From Tepidibacter mesophilus (GTDB taxonomy: Bacteria > Bacillota > Clostridia > Peptostreptococcales > Peptostreptococcaceae), in assembly GCF_002724055.1 (NCBI RefSeq), contig NZ_BDQY01000019.1, positions 1-63,645 of the forward strand: 63,645 bases of DNA, written 5' to 3'. The notes under the pieces were generated by a model that saw only the letters and a program-made list of their open reading frames with translations, was not told where the DNA came from and ran no database searches. How positions within the stretch are numbered: position 1 is the first letter of the stretch; each line of letters begins with the position of its first letter. The translations under genes were made by a program, and so were the position numbers. Shown here one piece after another: positions 56,915 through 63,645 of the stretch.

Positions 56915-56950
56915 TATAAAAGCTCAGACTTACAAGTCTGAGCTTTTATA
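56915..56950. terminator. Bidirectional terminator between clpA and the Crp-like gene
   Basis: Perfect 17-base arms, TATAAAAGCTCAGACTT and its complement, with only AC between. It ends one base before the stop codon of the convergent gene. Confidence 0.85.
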
Positions 56951-57631
56951 CTATATATACAAATTTTTAGATAGTTTTCTTAGTTCCGCCTCTTTTAATA
57001 TATACACTATTTTGTCATCGCATTTTATAATTTCTCTCGATTCGAGAGTATTAAAGGTTCTGTTTAGATGTCTATAAGTTGTACCTAAAAACTGAGAGAT
57101 TTCTTTAAATGATGAGTTAAGTTGTATATAATTTTTATCTGTTATATGTTCTACTATATAACTGGATAACCTGTTTATAAGAGGATACATAAGATTATAG
57201 GAACTATTGTTACCTGTTGCATCTAACTTTTGACTTAGTGAATTTATTATATGCTTTAAAAACTTAGGATTGTCACAATAAGTATCTCTTAATAATTTAG
57301 AAGGAAGTGCTATTAAATATGTATTTTCAATTGCTTCAACATTGCAGCGAACGGGTATATTATTTAGAAGTTCTAAATCTCCTAATGAATCAAAATCAGT
57401 ATAAAACTTAAGTAATATAGATTTACCGTTTTCTAAAAGATATGATATTTTTATTTTACCATCTACAAATAAATAATAATAATTTAGTTCGGATTCAGCT
57501 TGAAGTATAGATTCGTTTTTCTCGTAGTAGTGCAGTTGGGAGTATTGCAATATATTATCATCAAATATATCAAATATATTATGTTTAATAATATATTGAT
57601 TTAAAAGAATATAGTCTGAAATTTTCTGCAT
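56951..57631 (-). CDS. Crp/Fnr-family transcriptional regulator (YeiL-like)
   Basis: A 226-residue regulator: a cyclic-nucleotide-binding-type beta roll (~25-120), a dimer helix, and a helix-turn-helix (FKEISQFLGTTYRHLNRTF, ~165-185). There is no Cys cluster, so it is not an Fe-S Fnr. ATG 57631 behind AAGGAGG is preferred to the longer frame. Its gene is divergent from two YdcZ-type transporters with a perfect palindrome between, indicating local control of both. Confidence 0.88.
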   Translation of the reverse strand: MQKISDYILLNQYIIKHNIFDIFDDNILQYSQLHYYEKNESILQAESELNYYYLFVDGKIKISYLLENGKSILLKFYTDFDSLGDLELLNNIPVRCNVEAIENTYLIALPSKLLRDTYCDNPKFLKHIINSLSQKLDATGNNSSYNLMYPLINRLSSYIVEHITDKNYIQLNSSFKEISQFLGTTYRHLNRTFNTLESREIIKCDDKIVYILKEAELRKLSKNLYI

Positions 57632-57643
57632 AAAGCCTCCTTG

Positions 57644-57659
57644 TATGACATATGTCATA
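57644..57659. promoter_or_regulatory. Perfect palindrome, probable Crp-type operator
   Basis: TATGACATATGTCATA is a 16-base exact palindrome between the divergent regulator and transporter genes. TGACA-N2-TGTCA halves are typical of Crp/Fnr-like sites. For the transporters a TATGAT at 57677 puts it about 38 bases before the start. Confidence 0.65.
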
Positions 57660-57681
57660 TTAGTGTTTATATAAAATATGA

Positions 57682-57710
57682 TAAAGTATTTATAAAGTAT
57701 TGTAAAGTAT
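57682..57710 (+). repeat. Three short direct repeats before the transporter gene
   Basis: TAAAGTAT occurs at 57682, 57693 and 57703, spaced about one helical turn, ending right at the GGAGG ribosome site. Confidence 0.55.
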
Positions 57711-57722
57711 GGAGGTTTTTAT

Positions 57723-58145
57723 ATGTACAAAAATTTAGCATTTATAACGGGGGTTATATTAGCAGTTATGCTTTTTTTTAATGGAATGCTAGCTAGTATA
57801 ATGGGGCCTTATATGAGTACTTTGATGTTCCATTTTATAGGACTTATAATTATAATTATAATTTCAATTGTAAAAAAGAATAAATTACCTAGAATAACAA
57901 AGATACCTATATTATTTTTATTACCTGGAGTACTTAGTGTTTTGACTATACTTTTAAATAATATTTGTATTCCTAAAATAGGTATAACTCTTATTATAGG
58001 AATTAGCTTATTTGGGCAGCTTGTAATGTCTAATATAGTAGATCATTTGGGGTTATTTGGAATGCCAGTGAATAAGTTTAAGAAAGAAAAAATGATAGCT
58101 TTTTCTATTATTTCGCTTGGGATAATAGCTATGATTACAATGTGA
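57723..58145 (+). CDS. YdcZ-like (DUF606) drug/metabolite transporter half
   Basis: A 140-residue protein with about five TM helices. FNGMLASIMGPYMSTLMFHFIG and SLFGQLVMSNIVDHLG are the DUF606 blocks. Such half-size proteins usually work in pairs; the partner follows 12 bases later. Substrate unknown. ATGGAGGTTTTT precedes the ATG. Control by the divergent Crp-like regulator is inferred from the palindrome. Confidence 0.87.
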   Translation: MYKNLAFITGVILAVMLFFNGMLASIMGPYMSTLMFHFIGLIIIIIISIVKKNKLPRITKIPILFLLPGVLSVLTILLNNICIPKIGITLIIGISLFGQLVMSNIVDHLGLFGMPVNKFKKEKMIAFSIISLGIIAMITM

Positions 58146-58157
58146 TGAGGTGATTAT

Positions 58158-58616
58158 ATGTATATATTATTATCGTTTTTAACTGGAATATCAATTGTGG
58201 TGAATGTCATGATAAATGGAAAGCTTGCTCATGAGGAAGGAATGATAAATGGGGTTATTGTAAATTACTTTATGGGGATGGTAACTTCTATTATAGTATG
58301 TTTTATTATGAAAGATTCTATACAGTCTTTGAGTAGTATAAAATACGTTCCAATACATTATTTCTTAGGAGGTTTTGTTGGAGTTTTAATAATATACCTA
58401 TTCAACACTATAGTACCTCAAATTCCTGCTTTATATATAGTTATACTTCCGTTTGTAGGACAGATAATCACTAGTTCTATTATAGATTATATATATTTAG
58501 ATATTTTTTCTAAAGGGAAAATAATAGGAGGCATACTATTTCTTATAGGCCTTGTATATAATGCAAAAGTAGATAAGAAATATGAAAAAGAGTCTGTACT
58601 AGGGGTTAAAGCCTAG
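58158..58616 (+). CDS. YdcZ-like (DUF606) drug/metabolite transporter half
   Basis: A 152-residue second half with about five TM helices. It contains NVMINGKLAHEEGMINGVIV and FVGQIITSSIIDYIYLD, paralogous to the blocks in the first half, supporting a heterodimer. GATGAGGTGATT is the ribosome site. The stop lies within the stem of the terminator. Confidence 0.87.
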   Translation: MYILLSFLTGISIVVNVMINGKLAHEEGMINGVIVNYFMGMVTSIIVCFIMKDSIQSLSSIKYVPIHYFLGGFVGVLIIYLFNTIVPQIPALYIVILPFVGQIITSSIIDYIYLDIFSKGKIIGGILFLIGLVYNAKVDKKYEKESVLGVKA

Positions 58617-58632
58617 TATGGGCTTTTTTTAT
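58608..58632 (+). terminator. Terminator of the YdcZ pair
   Basis: AAAGCC (58608-58613) pairs with GGCTTT (58621-58626), followed by TTTTT. It overlaps the last stop codon. Confidence 0.65.
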
Positions 58633-58688
58633 TGTATAGGAAATTATATCGTTTTGAATCTGTGGAGAACATTGATGAAAGAACTACA

Positions 58689-58772
58689 CTTTCAACTATT
58701 TTGATCGACGGAGACCGATAAGCTTCATTGGTGACGTGAGTAAGTGCGTAGCTAGTAGACAAAATTTTTATA
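58689..58772 (+). repeat. Dispersed intergenic repeat, copy C
   Basis: It begins CTTTCAACTATTTTG, has GGAG, then CATTGGTGACGTGAGT, GCGTAGC and AGTAGACAAAATTTTTATAA. It is the most diverged of the three copies. It lies 73 bases after the transporter stop in the same orientation. Confidence 0.7.
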
Positions 58773-58871
58773 ATATAATTTGATGATTTTGAGAATAATA
58801 AAAGTAGAAATGAATCTTAAGGAGAGTTTGAATTTTAACAGCAAGATAAAAATAGGAAAGTAGGTTGTTTA

Positions 58872-59684
58872 ATGAAAAAAAAGTTAAAGGTAATGCTTTG
58901 TACTATAATTATTATATCTTTATATATAAGTTCGTGTTTTGCACTTGAGGTAGAAGTTACTGTGAAGATAAATGATAATTATGTTAAGAGTGATCAAAAA
59001 AATGTACTCATTGATGATAAAGTATTCGTACTTGGAAGATTTGTTACTGAAGCTTTAAATGGTCAAGTTGCATGGAATGAAGATACTAAAAGTATGATAA
59101 TTGATTATGAAGGAAAAAAAATAAAGTTAACAGCAGATAGTGATGTGGCATACATAGATTCAAAAGAATACAAAATGGATTCAAAGCCTTTTTTAAGAGG
59201 TGGAAGAATGTACATACCTGTTAGATTCGTTTCTGAAAATTTAAATTGTGATATTGATTGGGTACACGAGACTTTCACTGTGGACATAACTAAAAAAAAT
59301 CTAGTAATTTCTGAAGAAAAATTCGAACAAAGATCATATACAGATGAAGAAATGAGGCTGCTTGCAAAAATTATACAGGTAGAGTCAGGAAATACACGTT
59401 TAGAAGGAAGATTAGGAGTTGCTAATGTAGTTCTTAATAGAGTTAAGAGTGATAGATTTCCAAATAATATAAAAGATGTAGTGTATCAACCGGGACAGTT
59501 CCCTCCAGCTCATAAAAAATCGTTTAAGACATTAAAAGCGAGTAATTTAAGCAATATAGCAGCTAAAAAAGCATTAGAAGGAGTAAATAATGTTGAAACC
59601 TGCTTGTTTTTTAATTCAAGACCGTTTAAGAGCAAGAAAAAAAGTTTATACAAAATAATAAATGGTGAATATTTTTATAAATAA
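58872..59684 (+). CDS. Cell-wall hydrolase, copper-amine-oxidase-N domain plus SleB-type domain
   Basis: A 270-residue secreted protein. The signal peptide is at ~1-25 (FALEVEV after the core). The copper-amine-oxidase N-like domain (~30-140) has VPVRFVSE-type sequence (IPVRFVSENL), a common clostridial envelope module. The SleB/CwlJ-like hydrolase domain (~155-270) has IQVESGNTR with the catalytic Glu near 171, and ANVVLNRV. SleB enzymes cleave cortex peptidoglycan at germination; other wall roles are possible. Monocistronic with a terminator. Confidence 0.9.
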   Translation: MKKKLKVMLCTIIIISLYISSCFALEVEVTVKINDNYVKSDQKNVLIDDKVFVLGRFVTEALNGQVAWNEDTKSMIIDYEGKKIKLTADSDVAYIDSKEYKMDSKPFLRGGRMYIPVRFVSENLNCDIDWVHETFTVDITKKNLVISEEKFEQRSYTDEEMRLLAKIIQVESGNTRLEGRLGVANVVLNRVKSDRFPNNIKDVVYQPGQFPPAHKKSFKTLKASNLSNIAAKKALEGVNNVETCLFFNSRPFKSKKKSLYKIINGEYFYK

Positions 59685-59688
59685 AAAA

Positions 59689-59714
59689 GAGAGAGAAATC
59701 TCTCTTTTTTATTT
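59689..59714 (+). terminator. Terminator of the SleB-like gene
   Basis: AAAAAAGAGAGA, GAAA, TCTCTCTTTTTT. Confidence 0.85.
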
Positions 59715-59758
59715 ATGGTATAATTATGATAGATTAAATATTTATTTTGGAGGTGTCT

Positions 59759-60454
59759 ATGGAACCTGAAAATGTTTCTTTATCGATAGCATTTGGGGCA
59801 GGGCTTGTGTCTTTTTTTTCACCTTGTATATTGCCGTTGATACCGGCGTATATTATGTATATAACAGGCATTAGTGTTAGAGATGAACTTTCTAAAAATA
59901 AAATGCTTGTTTTGACTAGAACACTAGGATTTGTAGTGGGATTTACAATGGTATTTATAATAATGGGCACATCTGCTAGCTTTTTAGGAAAATTTTTTGT
60001 AAAAAATAAAGAAGTTTTTTCAAAAATAAGTGGGGTATTAATAATATTGTTTGGACTTAAAATGATGGGGGTTCTAAACTTACAATTTTTAGAAGTGCAA
60101 AAAAAAATAAATACAGATATGAAAACTACTACTTGGTTTGGATCTATACTAATGGGAATAGCATTTGCGGCAGGATGGACACCTTGCTTTGGACCTGTAC
60201 TTGCATCTATATTAATATATGCAGGAAATAGCAATACTGTTTCAAAAGGAGTATATCTATTGCTGGTTTATTCTATAGGAATGGCTATACCGTTTATAAT
60301 GACTGCTTTATTCATAGATATATTTAGTAAGTTTTTTAATAATACAAGAAAAATCATGATATATATACCTAGAATAAGTGGATCTATAATGGTTATATTT
60401 GGAATATTAATAATTTTGGATAAGGTTGTTGATATAAGTAGATTATTGATATGA
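59759..60454 (+). CDS. ccdA: CcdA-type thiol-disulfide transporter
   Basis: A 231-residue membrane protein with six TM helices. The two redox cysteines are in FFSPCILPLIPAY (Cys23) and GWTPCFGPVL (~Cys143). CcdA carries reducing equivalents from cytosolic thioredoxin to extracytoplasmic thioredoxin-like proteins; the partner TlpA/ResA-like gene follows. ATG 59759 behind GGAGGTGT is chosen over an in-frame start at 59747. No cytochrome c genes are visible. Confidence 0.93.
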   Translation: MEPENVSLSIAFGAGLVSFFSPCILPLIPAYIMYITGISVRDELSKNKMLVLTRTLGFVVGFTMVFIIMGTSASFLGKFFVKNKEVFSKISGVLIILFGLKMMGVLNLQFLEVQKKINTDMKTTTWFGSILMGIAFAAGWTPCFGPVLASILIYAGNSNTVSKGVYLLLVYSIGMAIPFIMTALFIDIFSKFFNNTRKIMIYIPRISGSIMVIFGILIILDKVVDISRLLI

Positions 60455-60465
60455 GGAGGATTCTT

Positions 60466-61047
60466 ATGAATAAAAAGGTATTTACTATAATTGTAGTTGT
60501 AGTTTTGTTATTTGGAGGATTTTATATTTTTAGCAATCAAAATAAAACTAAAGAAAATGTAAGAAATGATAATATTCAAGAAAATACCTATAAAGAAAAT
60601 ATAGATGAACAATCTCAAGAATTAGCTGTTGGAAAAATAGCACCTAGTTTTACAATTAAGAATTTAAATGGAGAAGATGTATCATTATCTGATTATGAAG
60701 GAAAAATAGTTATTATAAACTTCTGGGCTACATGGTGTGGATATTGTGATAAGGAAATGCCTGATTTACAAAGGATATATAAGGAAAATGAAGATTTAGT
60801 TGTACTTGCAGTAGATGTTAAAGAAAGTAAAGATCAGGTTCAATCATATATAGATAATGGAAATTATGATTTCCCGGTTTTGCTTGATGAAAATGGAGAA
60901 ACAGCTATTACTTATTTAGTTAGTGCTTTTCCTACGTCGTATTTCGTAGATAAAAATGGAATTTTATTAGGTGCAGTTCAAGGGATGATGACTTATGATA
61001 AAATGAATAATATATTAGAACAAATAAGAGATAATGAATCAAAGTAA
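60466..61047 (+). CDS. TlpA/ResA-like membrane-anchored thioredoxin
   Basis: A 193-residue protein with an N-terminal signal anchor (~5-23), a hydrophilic linker and a TlpA-like thioredoxin fold. The redox motif is WATWCGYC with Cys91 and Cys94. The cis-proline is in SAFPTSYFVDKNG. It should reduce disulfides outside the membrane with electrons from CcdA. ATG 60466 follows GAGGAGG, and the frame overlaps the end of ccdA if extended. Confidence 0.92.
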   Translation: MNKKVFTIIVVVVLLFGGFYIFSNQNKTKENVRNDNIQENTYKENIDEQSQELAVGKIAPSFTIKNLNGEDVSLSDYEGKIVIINFWATWCGYCDKEMPDLQRIYKENEDLVVLAVDVKESKDQVQSYIDNGNYDFPVLLDENGETAITYLVSAFPTSYFVDKNGILLGAVQGMMTYDKMNNILEQIRDNESK

Positions 61048-61061
61048 AAATATAAATAAAA

Positions 61062-61095
61062 AGATGAGAATCGGATATGTGTATGATTCTCATCT
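61062..61095. terminator. Bidirectional terminator, overlaps the glycosylase stop codon
   Basis: AGATGAGAATC (61062-61072) pairs with GATTCTCATCT (61085-61095). The stop of the convergent glycosylase gene lies inside the right arm. Confidence 0.75.
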
Positions 61096-61584
61096 CTTTA
61101 TAATGTTTTTGATTATACTCCAATTATCTAATTTGTATTCAAATCTTTTTGTATTAGCAGGACTTGTAGATTCTAATCTTTGGAACTTAATATTTTCAAA
61201 GTTTAATCCAACTTTCTTCTTGAATACATTATATGCTTTTAGCCCGTTGAAAAATACATATTCTATATTTGGGTATCTATTAAATAGAGATTCAAAGTTA
61301 TTAGCTTCTTCCATTTTAATATTTGAATCAAGGCTTCCTTCACGATAACATGATTTTATAACGTCCCATAGAGCGATGTTATTCTTTTTCAAAAACAGTA
61401 TTTTTTTGTTATAATCATCATCAATAGGTGTATCAAATAATGAATAAATTATTTTCCAAAATTGATTTTGATTATATGCATAATATTGATTTTGCCTCAA
61501 AGATTCTTTGCCAGGAATAGAGCCAAGTATTAAAATCGTAGACTTAGAATCTATTATAGGTGAAAATGATTTTATATTTGACAT
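61090..61584 (-). CDS. Hypoxanthine-DNA (deoxyinosine) glycosylase, UDG superfamily
   Basis: A 164-residue base-excision enzyme. ILGSIPGKESLRQNQYYAY is the motif-1 region of the family-6 hypoxanthine glycosylases, NQFWKIIY follows, and FFNGLKAYNVF holds the second conserved block. The family removes deaminated adenine from DNA. ATG 61584 with CGGAG 8 bases upstream is preferred over GTG 61593. Confidence 0.87.
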   Translation of the reverse strand: MSNIKSFSPIIDSKSTILILGSIPGKESLRQNQYYAYNQNQFWKIIYSLFDTPIDDDYNKKILFLKKNNIALWDVIKSCYREGSLDSNIKMEEANNFESLFNRYPNIEYVFFNGLKAYNVFKKKVGLNFENIKFQRLESTSPANTKRFEYKLDNWSIIKNIIKR

Positions 61585-61761
61585 GTTTATCACTCCGTTA
61601 AAAATTATATTATTTAAACATTATACCCAATAATTAAATTATATAACTCTGTAAATAGTATTAAAATTATTTATAACGAAGAATTATCGTAGTAACATAT
61701 ATAAAGGATAAAAAAAATATATGTAGAATTATTAAAAAGTGACTAAAAGGAGGAGAATTAA

Positions 61762-61881
61762 ATGAGTAGAGTGTATAAAAAAATAAAAAATAAAAAAAGG
61801 TTGGATAGAAAAAGAAAGAAGATAATCGTAACAAGTTTATTTATTATAGTCGGATTTTATATATGCCTTAAATTCGTATAA
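61762..61881 (+). CDS. 39-residue single-pass membrane peptide, function unknown
   Basis: It has an excellent ribosome site (AAAGGAGGAG, 61747-61756). The product has a strongly basic N-terminal half (KKIKNKKRLDRKRKK) and a hydrophobic tail (IIVTSLFIIVGFYICL). This is a typical small tail-anchored membrane peptide. I do not recognise it. A hairpin follows but its T-run serves the other strand. Confidence 0.55.
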   Translation: MSRVYKKIKNKKRLDRKRKKIIVTSLFIIVGFYICLKFV

Positions 61882-61883
61882 TA

Positions 61884-61915
61884 AAAAAATATACACTTAT
61901 TAGTAAAAGTGTATA
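61884..61915 (-). terminator. Terminator on the minus strand, downstream of the ComEC-like gene
   Basis: TATACACTT and AAGTGTATA form the stem; on the minus strand a TTTTTTT run follows. It lies 113 bases past the stop of the minus-strand gene. Confidence 0.6.
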
Positions 61916-62027
61916 AAAATAGAATGGCGGTATAAAAAAGCATAAAAGCACTAATTATGAGGTGTTTCATCATATGATTACATAACGAGTTAGACAAAAA
62001 AATTCTAAAATCCTTTAAAAATATTAA

Positions 62028-63116
62028 TTAAATATCACATTTAGAACAAGGTGTATAAGATTTTTGAGCCTCTTTTAAGCTTATAGGGATTGTAGTACTT
62101 TTTAGAAAACTACAATTTTTTTTATGATACCTTTTACCTGTTTTAGTTATATAAACATATTGTGTAGTATCTATAGAAGTTGAATTTATTGGAGAAGCTT
62201 TATTTATAACGATATTGTCTCCATCTGATGTAGCTATTATATTTCCTAACTCATCAGTTCTATATATATTAACATTTTGAGAATTTAGTTTATCTAAAGT
62301 TTCTTGAGTGGGATGATTATATTTATTGTTTTTCCCAACTGATATTATAGCGTATTTTGGAGATACTGACTTTAAAAAGGATAGAGATGTAGAACTATTG
62401 CTACCGTGATGACCTACTTTTAATAAATCTGATTTTAAGTTGTATCCTAAAGATAACATTTCTTCTTCTGAAACATCTTCGCAGTCTCCTGTAAATAAAA
62501 ATGAGTTGTTTTTATAAGTAAGCTTTATTACTACTGAATAATTATTTAGGTCATCGTATTCTGAATTGTTTGGGGCTAATATTTCACATTTAGCATCTCC
62601 TAAAAAAAATGATTTACCAGCTATAGCAGGGGTTATACTAAGCTTTTTATTTTTTATAGATAATAAAACATCTTTGTATGTTTTTGTTGTAGATGTAGCT
62701 TTTGGCAAAATAACTTTTCCTATATCAAAATTATCAATGACGGAATCAAGCCCTCCTATGTGATCTTCGTGTGGATGTGTTCCTACTATATAATTAATAG
62801 TGTCTATATCTTGAGATTTAATGTAGTTTACAACTAAATCCGAATCATCGTTATTACCAGCATCTATTAATATAGTATTATTATTTGAATCTTGAATAAG
62901 TATAGAATCTGCTTGTCCTACATCTATAAAATGGACTTTTATAATATTATCATTATTTGATTTTGTATTATCTAATGTGTTGAGCTGATCTTCTTTCTTA
63001 TATTTTTCGAATTCATTATTTGAGATGTCTGTGTTAGAAGTGGAGCATGCTGTAAAAAGTAGTGTGAGTGCAATGAAAAATATTAAACTTATTATTTTTT
63101 TTGATTTCTTAAACAT
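62028..63116 (-). CDS. ComEC-like metallo-beta-lactamase-fold lipoprotein
   Basis: A 362-residue lipoprotein; LFTAC places the lipid-modified Cys at 24. The MBL domain (~55-310) has FIDVGQADS, THPHEDHIGG (His114, His116, Asp118, His119) and VGHHGSNSS, the pattern of the ComEC/Rec2 extracellular nuclease-like domain. A short C-terminal module has HKKNCSFL and CSKC, a possible zinc site. There are no ComEC channel helices, so it is likely a surface hydrolase. AGGAGGTTAC precedes the ATG. Confidence 0.88.
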   Translation of the reverse strand: MFKKSKKIISLIFFIALTLLFTACSTSNTDISNNEFEKYKKEDQLNTLDNTKSNNDNIIKVHFIDVGQADSILIQDSNNNTILIDAGNNDDSDLVVNYIKSQDIDTINYIVGTHPHEDHIGGLDSVIDNFDIGKVILPKATSTTKTYKDVLLSIKNKKLSITPAIAGKSFFLGDAKCEILAPNNSEYDDLNNYSVVIKLTYKNNSFLFTGDCEDVSEEEMLSLGYNLKSDLLKVGHHGSNSSTSLSFLKSVSPKYAIISVGKNNKYNHPTQETLDKLNSQNVNIYRTDELGNIIATSDGDNIVINKASPINSTSIDTTQYVYITKTGKRYHKKNCSFLKSTTIPISLKEAQKSYTPCSKCDI

Positions 63117-63273
63117 AGTAACCTCCTAGTTGTTTTTATAGTTAAAAATAAATGTCTTAAAATAAACATTCGACTAATAATTACAAAAACCTTTTTAAAA
63201 ATACAATACTAAAGATAAAAAAAGATAAAAAGAGAAAATATTTAAAAAAATATTTTAAAAATATGAAATAGGG

Positions 63274-63302
63274 TTGACGAATAATTAAATAGGTGATATA
63301 TT
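63274..63302 (+). promoter_or_regulatory. rRNA operon promoter
   Basis: TTGACG (63274-63279), 17 bases, TATATT (63297-63302) with an extended TG at 63294-63295. Transcription would start near 63309. Confidence 0.75.
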
Positions 63303-63309
63303 ATTACTT

Positions 63310-63430
63310 GTCCTCGAAAACGAGGCAAACATAAAATGAACTTTGAAAATTAAACAGTAGGTTATAAATAAATCACATCAGTGATTTTCGGAATAAACAA
63401 AAAGTCAGTTTACTGAGTACTGACAAACTT
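63310..63430 (+). other. rRNA leader
   Basis: It contains a CCTCG-AAAA-CGAGG hairpin (63312-63325). A second inverted repeat just before 16S (GTCAGTTTA...TACTGAC) probably belongs to processing. No gene is present. Confidence 0.6.

Positions 63431-63645
<215 letters not shown>

Noticed and set aside
59734-60234. 166-residue minus-strand frame opposite ccdA
   Set aside because: Shadow of the CcdA membrane segments.
61034-61348. 104-residue + strand frame opposite the glycosylase
   Set aside because: Antisense of a recognised glycosylase, overlapping the terminator.

Overview
The window is low-GC Gram-positive chromosome. A 16S rRNA gene enters at the right edge. Its first ~215 bases, the Stickland-type gene content (glycine cleavage, an ornithine-racemase-like enzyme, Re-type citrate synthase) and the strong AT bias suggest an anaerobic, motile member of the Clostridia, probably Peptostreptococcaceae. 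That placement is inference; no database search was possible. Gene order is mostly collinear on the + strand, running towards rrn. I see no phage, IS element, CRISPR array or tRNA.

Layout. 0-2 kb: a methyltransferase and a NagZ-like glucosaminidase. 2-7 kb: a tandem glycine riboswitch with a terminator, then gcvT-gcvH-gcvPA-gcvPB. 7-11.4 kb: an amino-acid racemase, a hydrophilic duplicated protein, a POT peptide transporter and a 48-residue protein. 11.4-15.6 kb: hom-lysC and a DbpA-type helicase. 15.7-19.6 kb: a chemoreceptor with a sigma-D type promoter, convergent with an HD-GYP gene that lies behind a c-di-GMP-I riboswitch, and a DUF218 protein. 19.8-23.6 kb: an orphan NitT/TauT-type ABC transporter and a NamZ-type exo-muramidase. 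23.8-27.9 kb: a four-gene cassette of PAS-PP2C phosphatase, RsbW-like kinase, dCache chemoreceptor and STAS antagonist. 28-35.4 kb: LapA-domain protein, GNAT, aminopeptidase P, hybrid cluster protein, MATE pump and a ferredoxin protein. 35.6-42.4 kb: GAPDH, RNase Z-like, metallophosphoesterase, rubredoxin, CCA-transferase, a metal-binding-like DUF1292 protein and CysK. 42.8-47.7 kb: Re-citrate synthase, aconitase, isocitrate dehydrogenase, then a corrinoid adenosyltransferase. 47.8-58.6 kb: PrfC, amino-acid permease, exonuclease, a divergent MATE/MerR pair, ClpS-ClpA, and a Crp-like regulator divergent from two YdcZ-type transporters. 58.8-63.1 kb: SleB-like hydrolase, CcdA-TlpA, hypoxanthine-DNA glycosylase, a 39-residue membrane peptide and a ComEC-like lipoprotein. 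63.27 kb to the end: rrn promoter, leader and 16S rRNA.

How the genes fit together. Amino-acid fermentation (glycine cleavage, peptide uptake, aminopeptidase P, racemase) and 2-oxoglutarate synthesis (Re-citrate synthase to isocitrate dehydrogenase) dominate metabolism. Signalling centres on motility and c-di-GMP, and on a partner-switching module with an embedded chemoreceptor, which is the best candidate here for an undescribed signalling unit. NagZ and NamZ would together recycle peptidoglycan although their genes are 20 kb apart. Hcp and the ferredoxin protein share an upstream palindrome and look like a nitrosative or redox stress regulon. A family of ~85-bp intergenic repeats (34.65, 40.57 and 58.69 kb, all + strand, each just 3' of a gene) is not explained by any gene. 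Starts were moved downstream of the longest open frame wherever a good ribosome-binding site or a promoter decided it.
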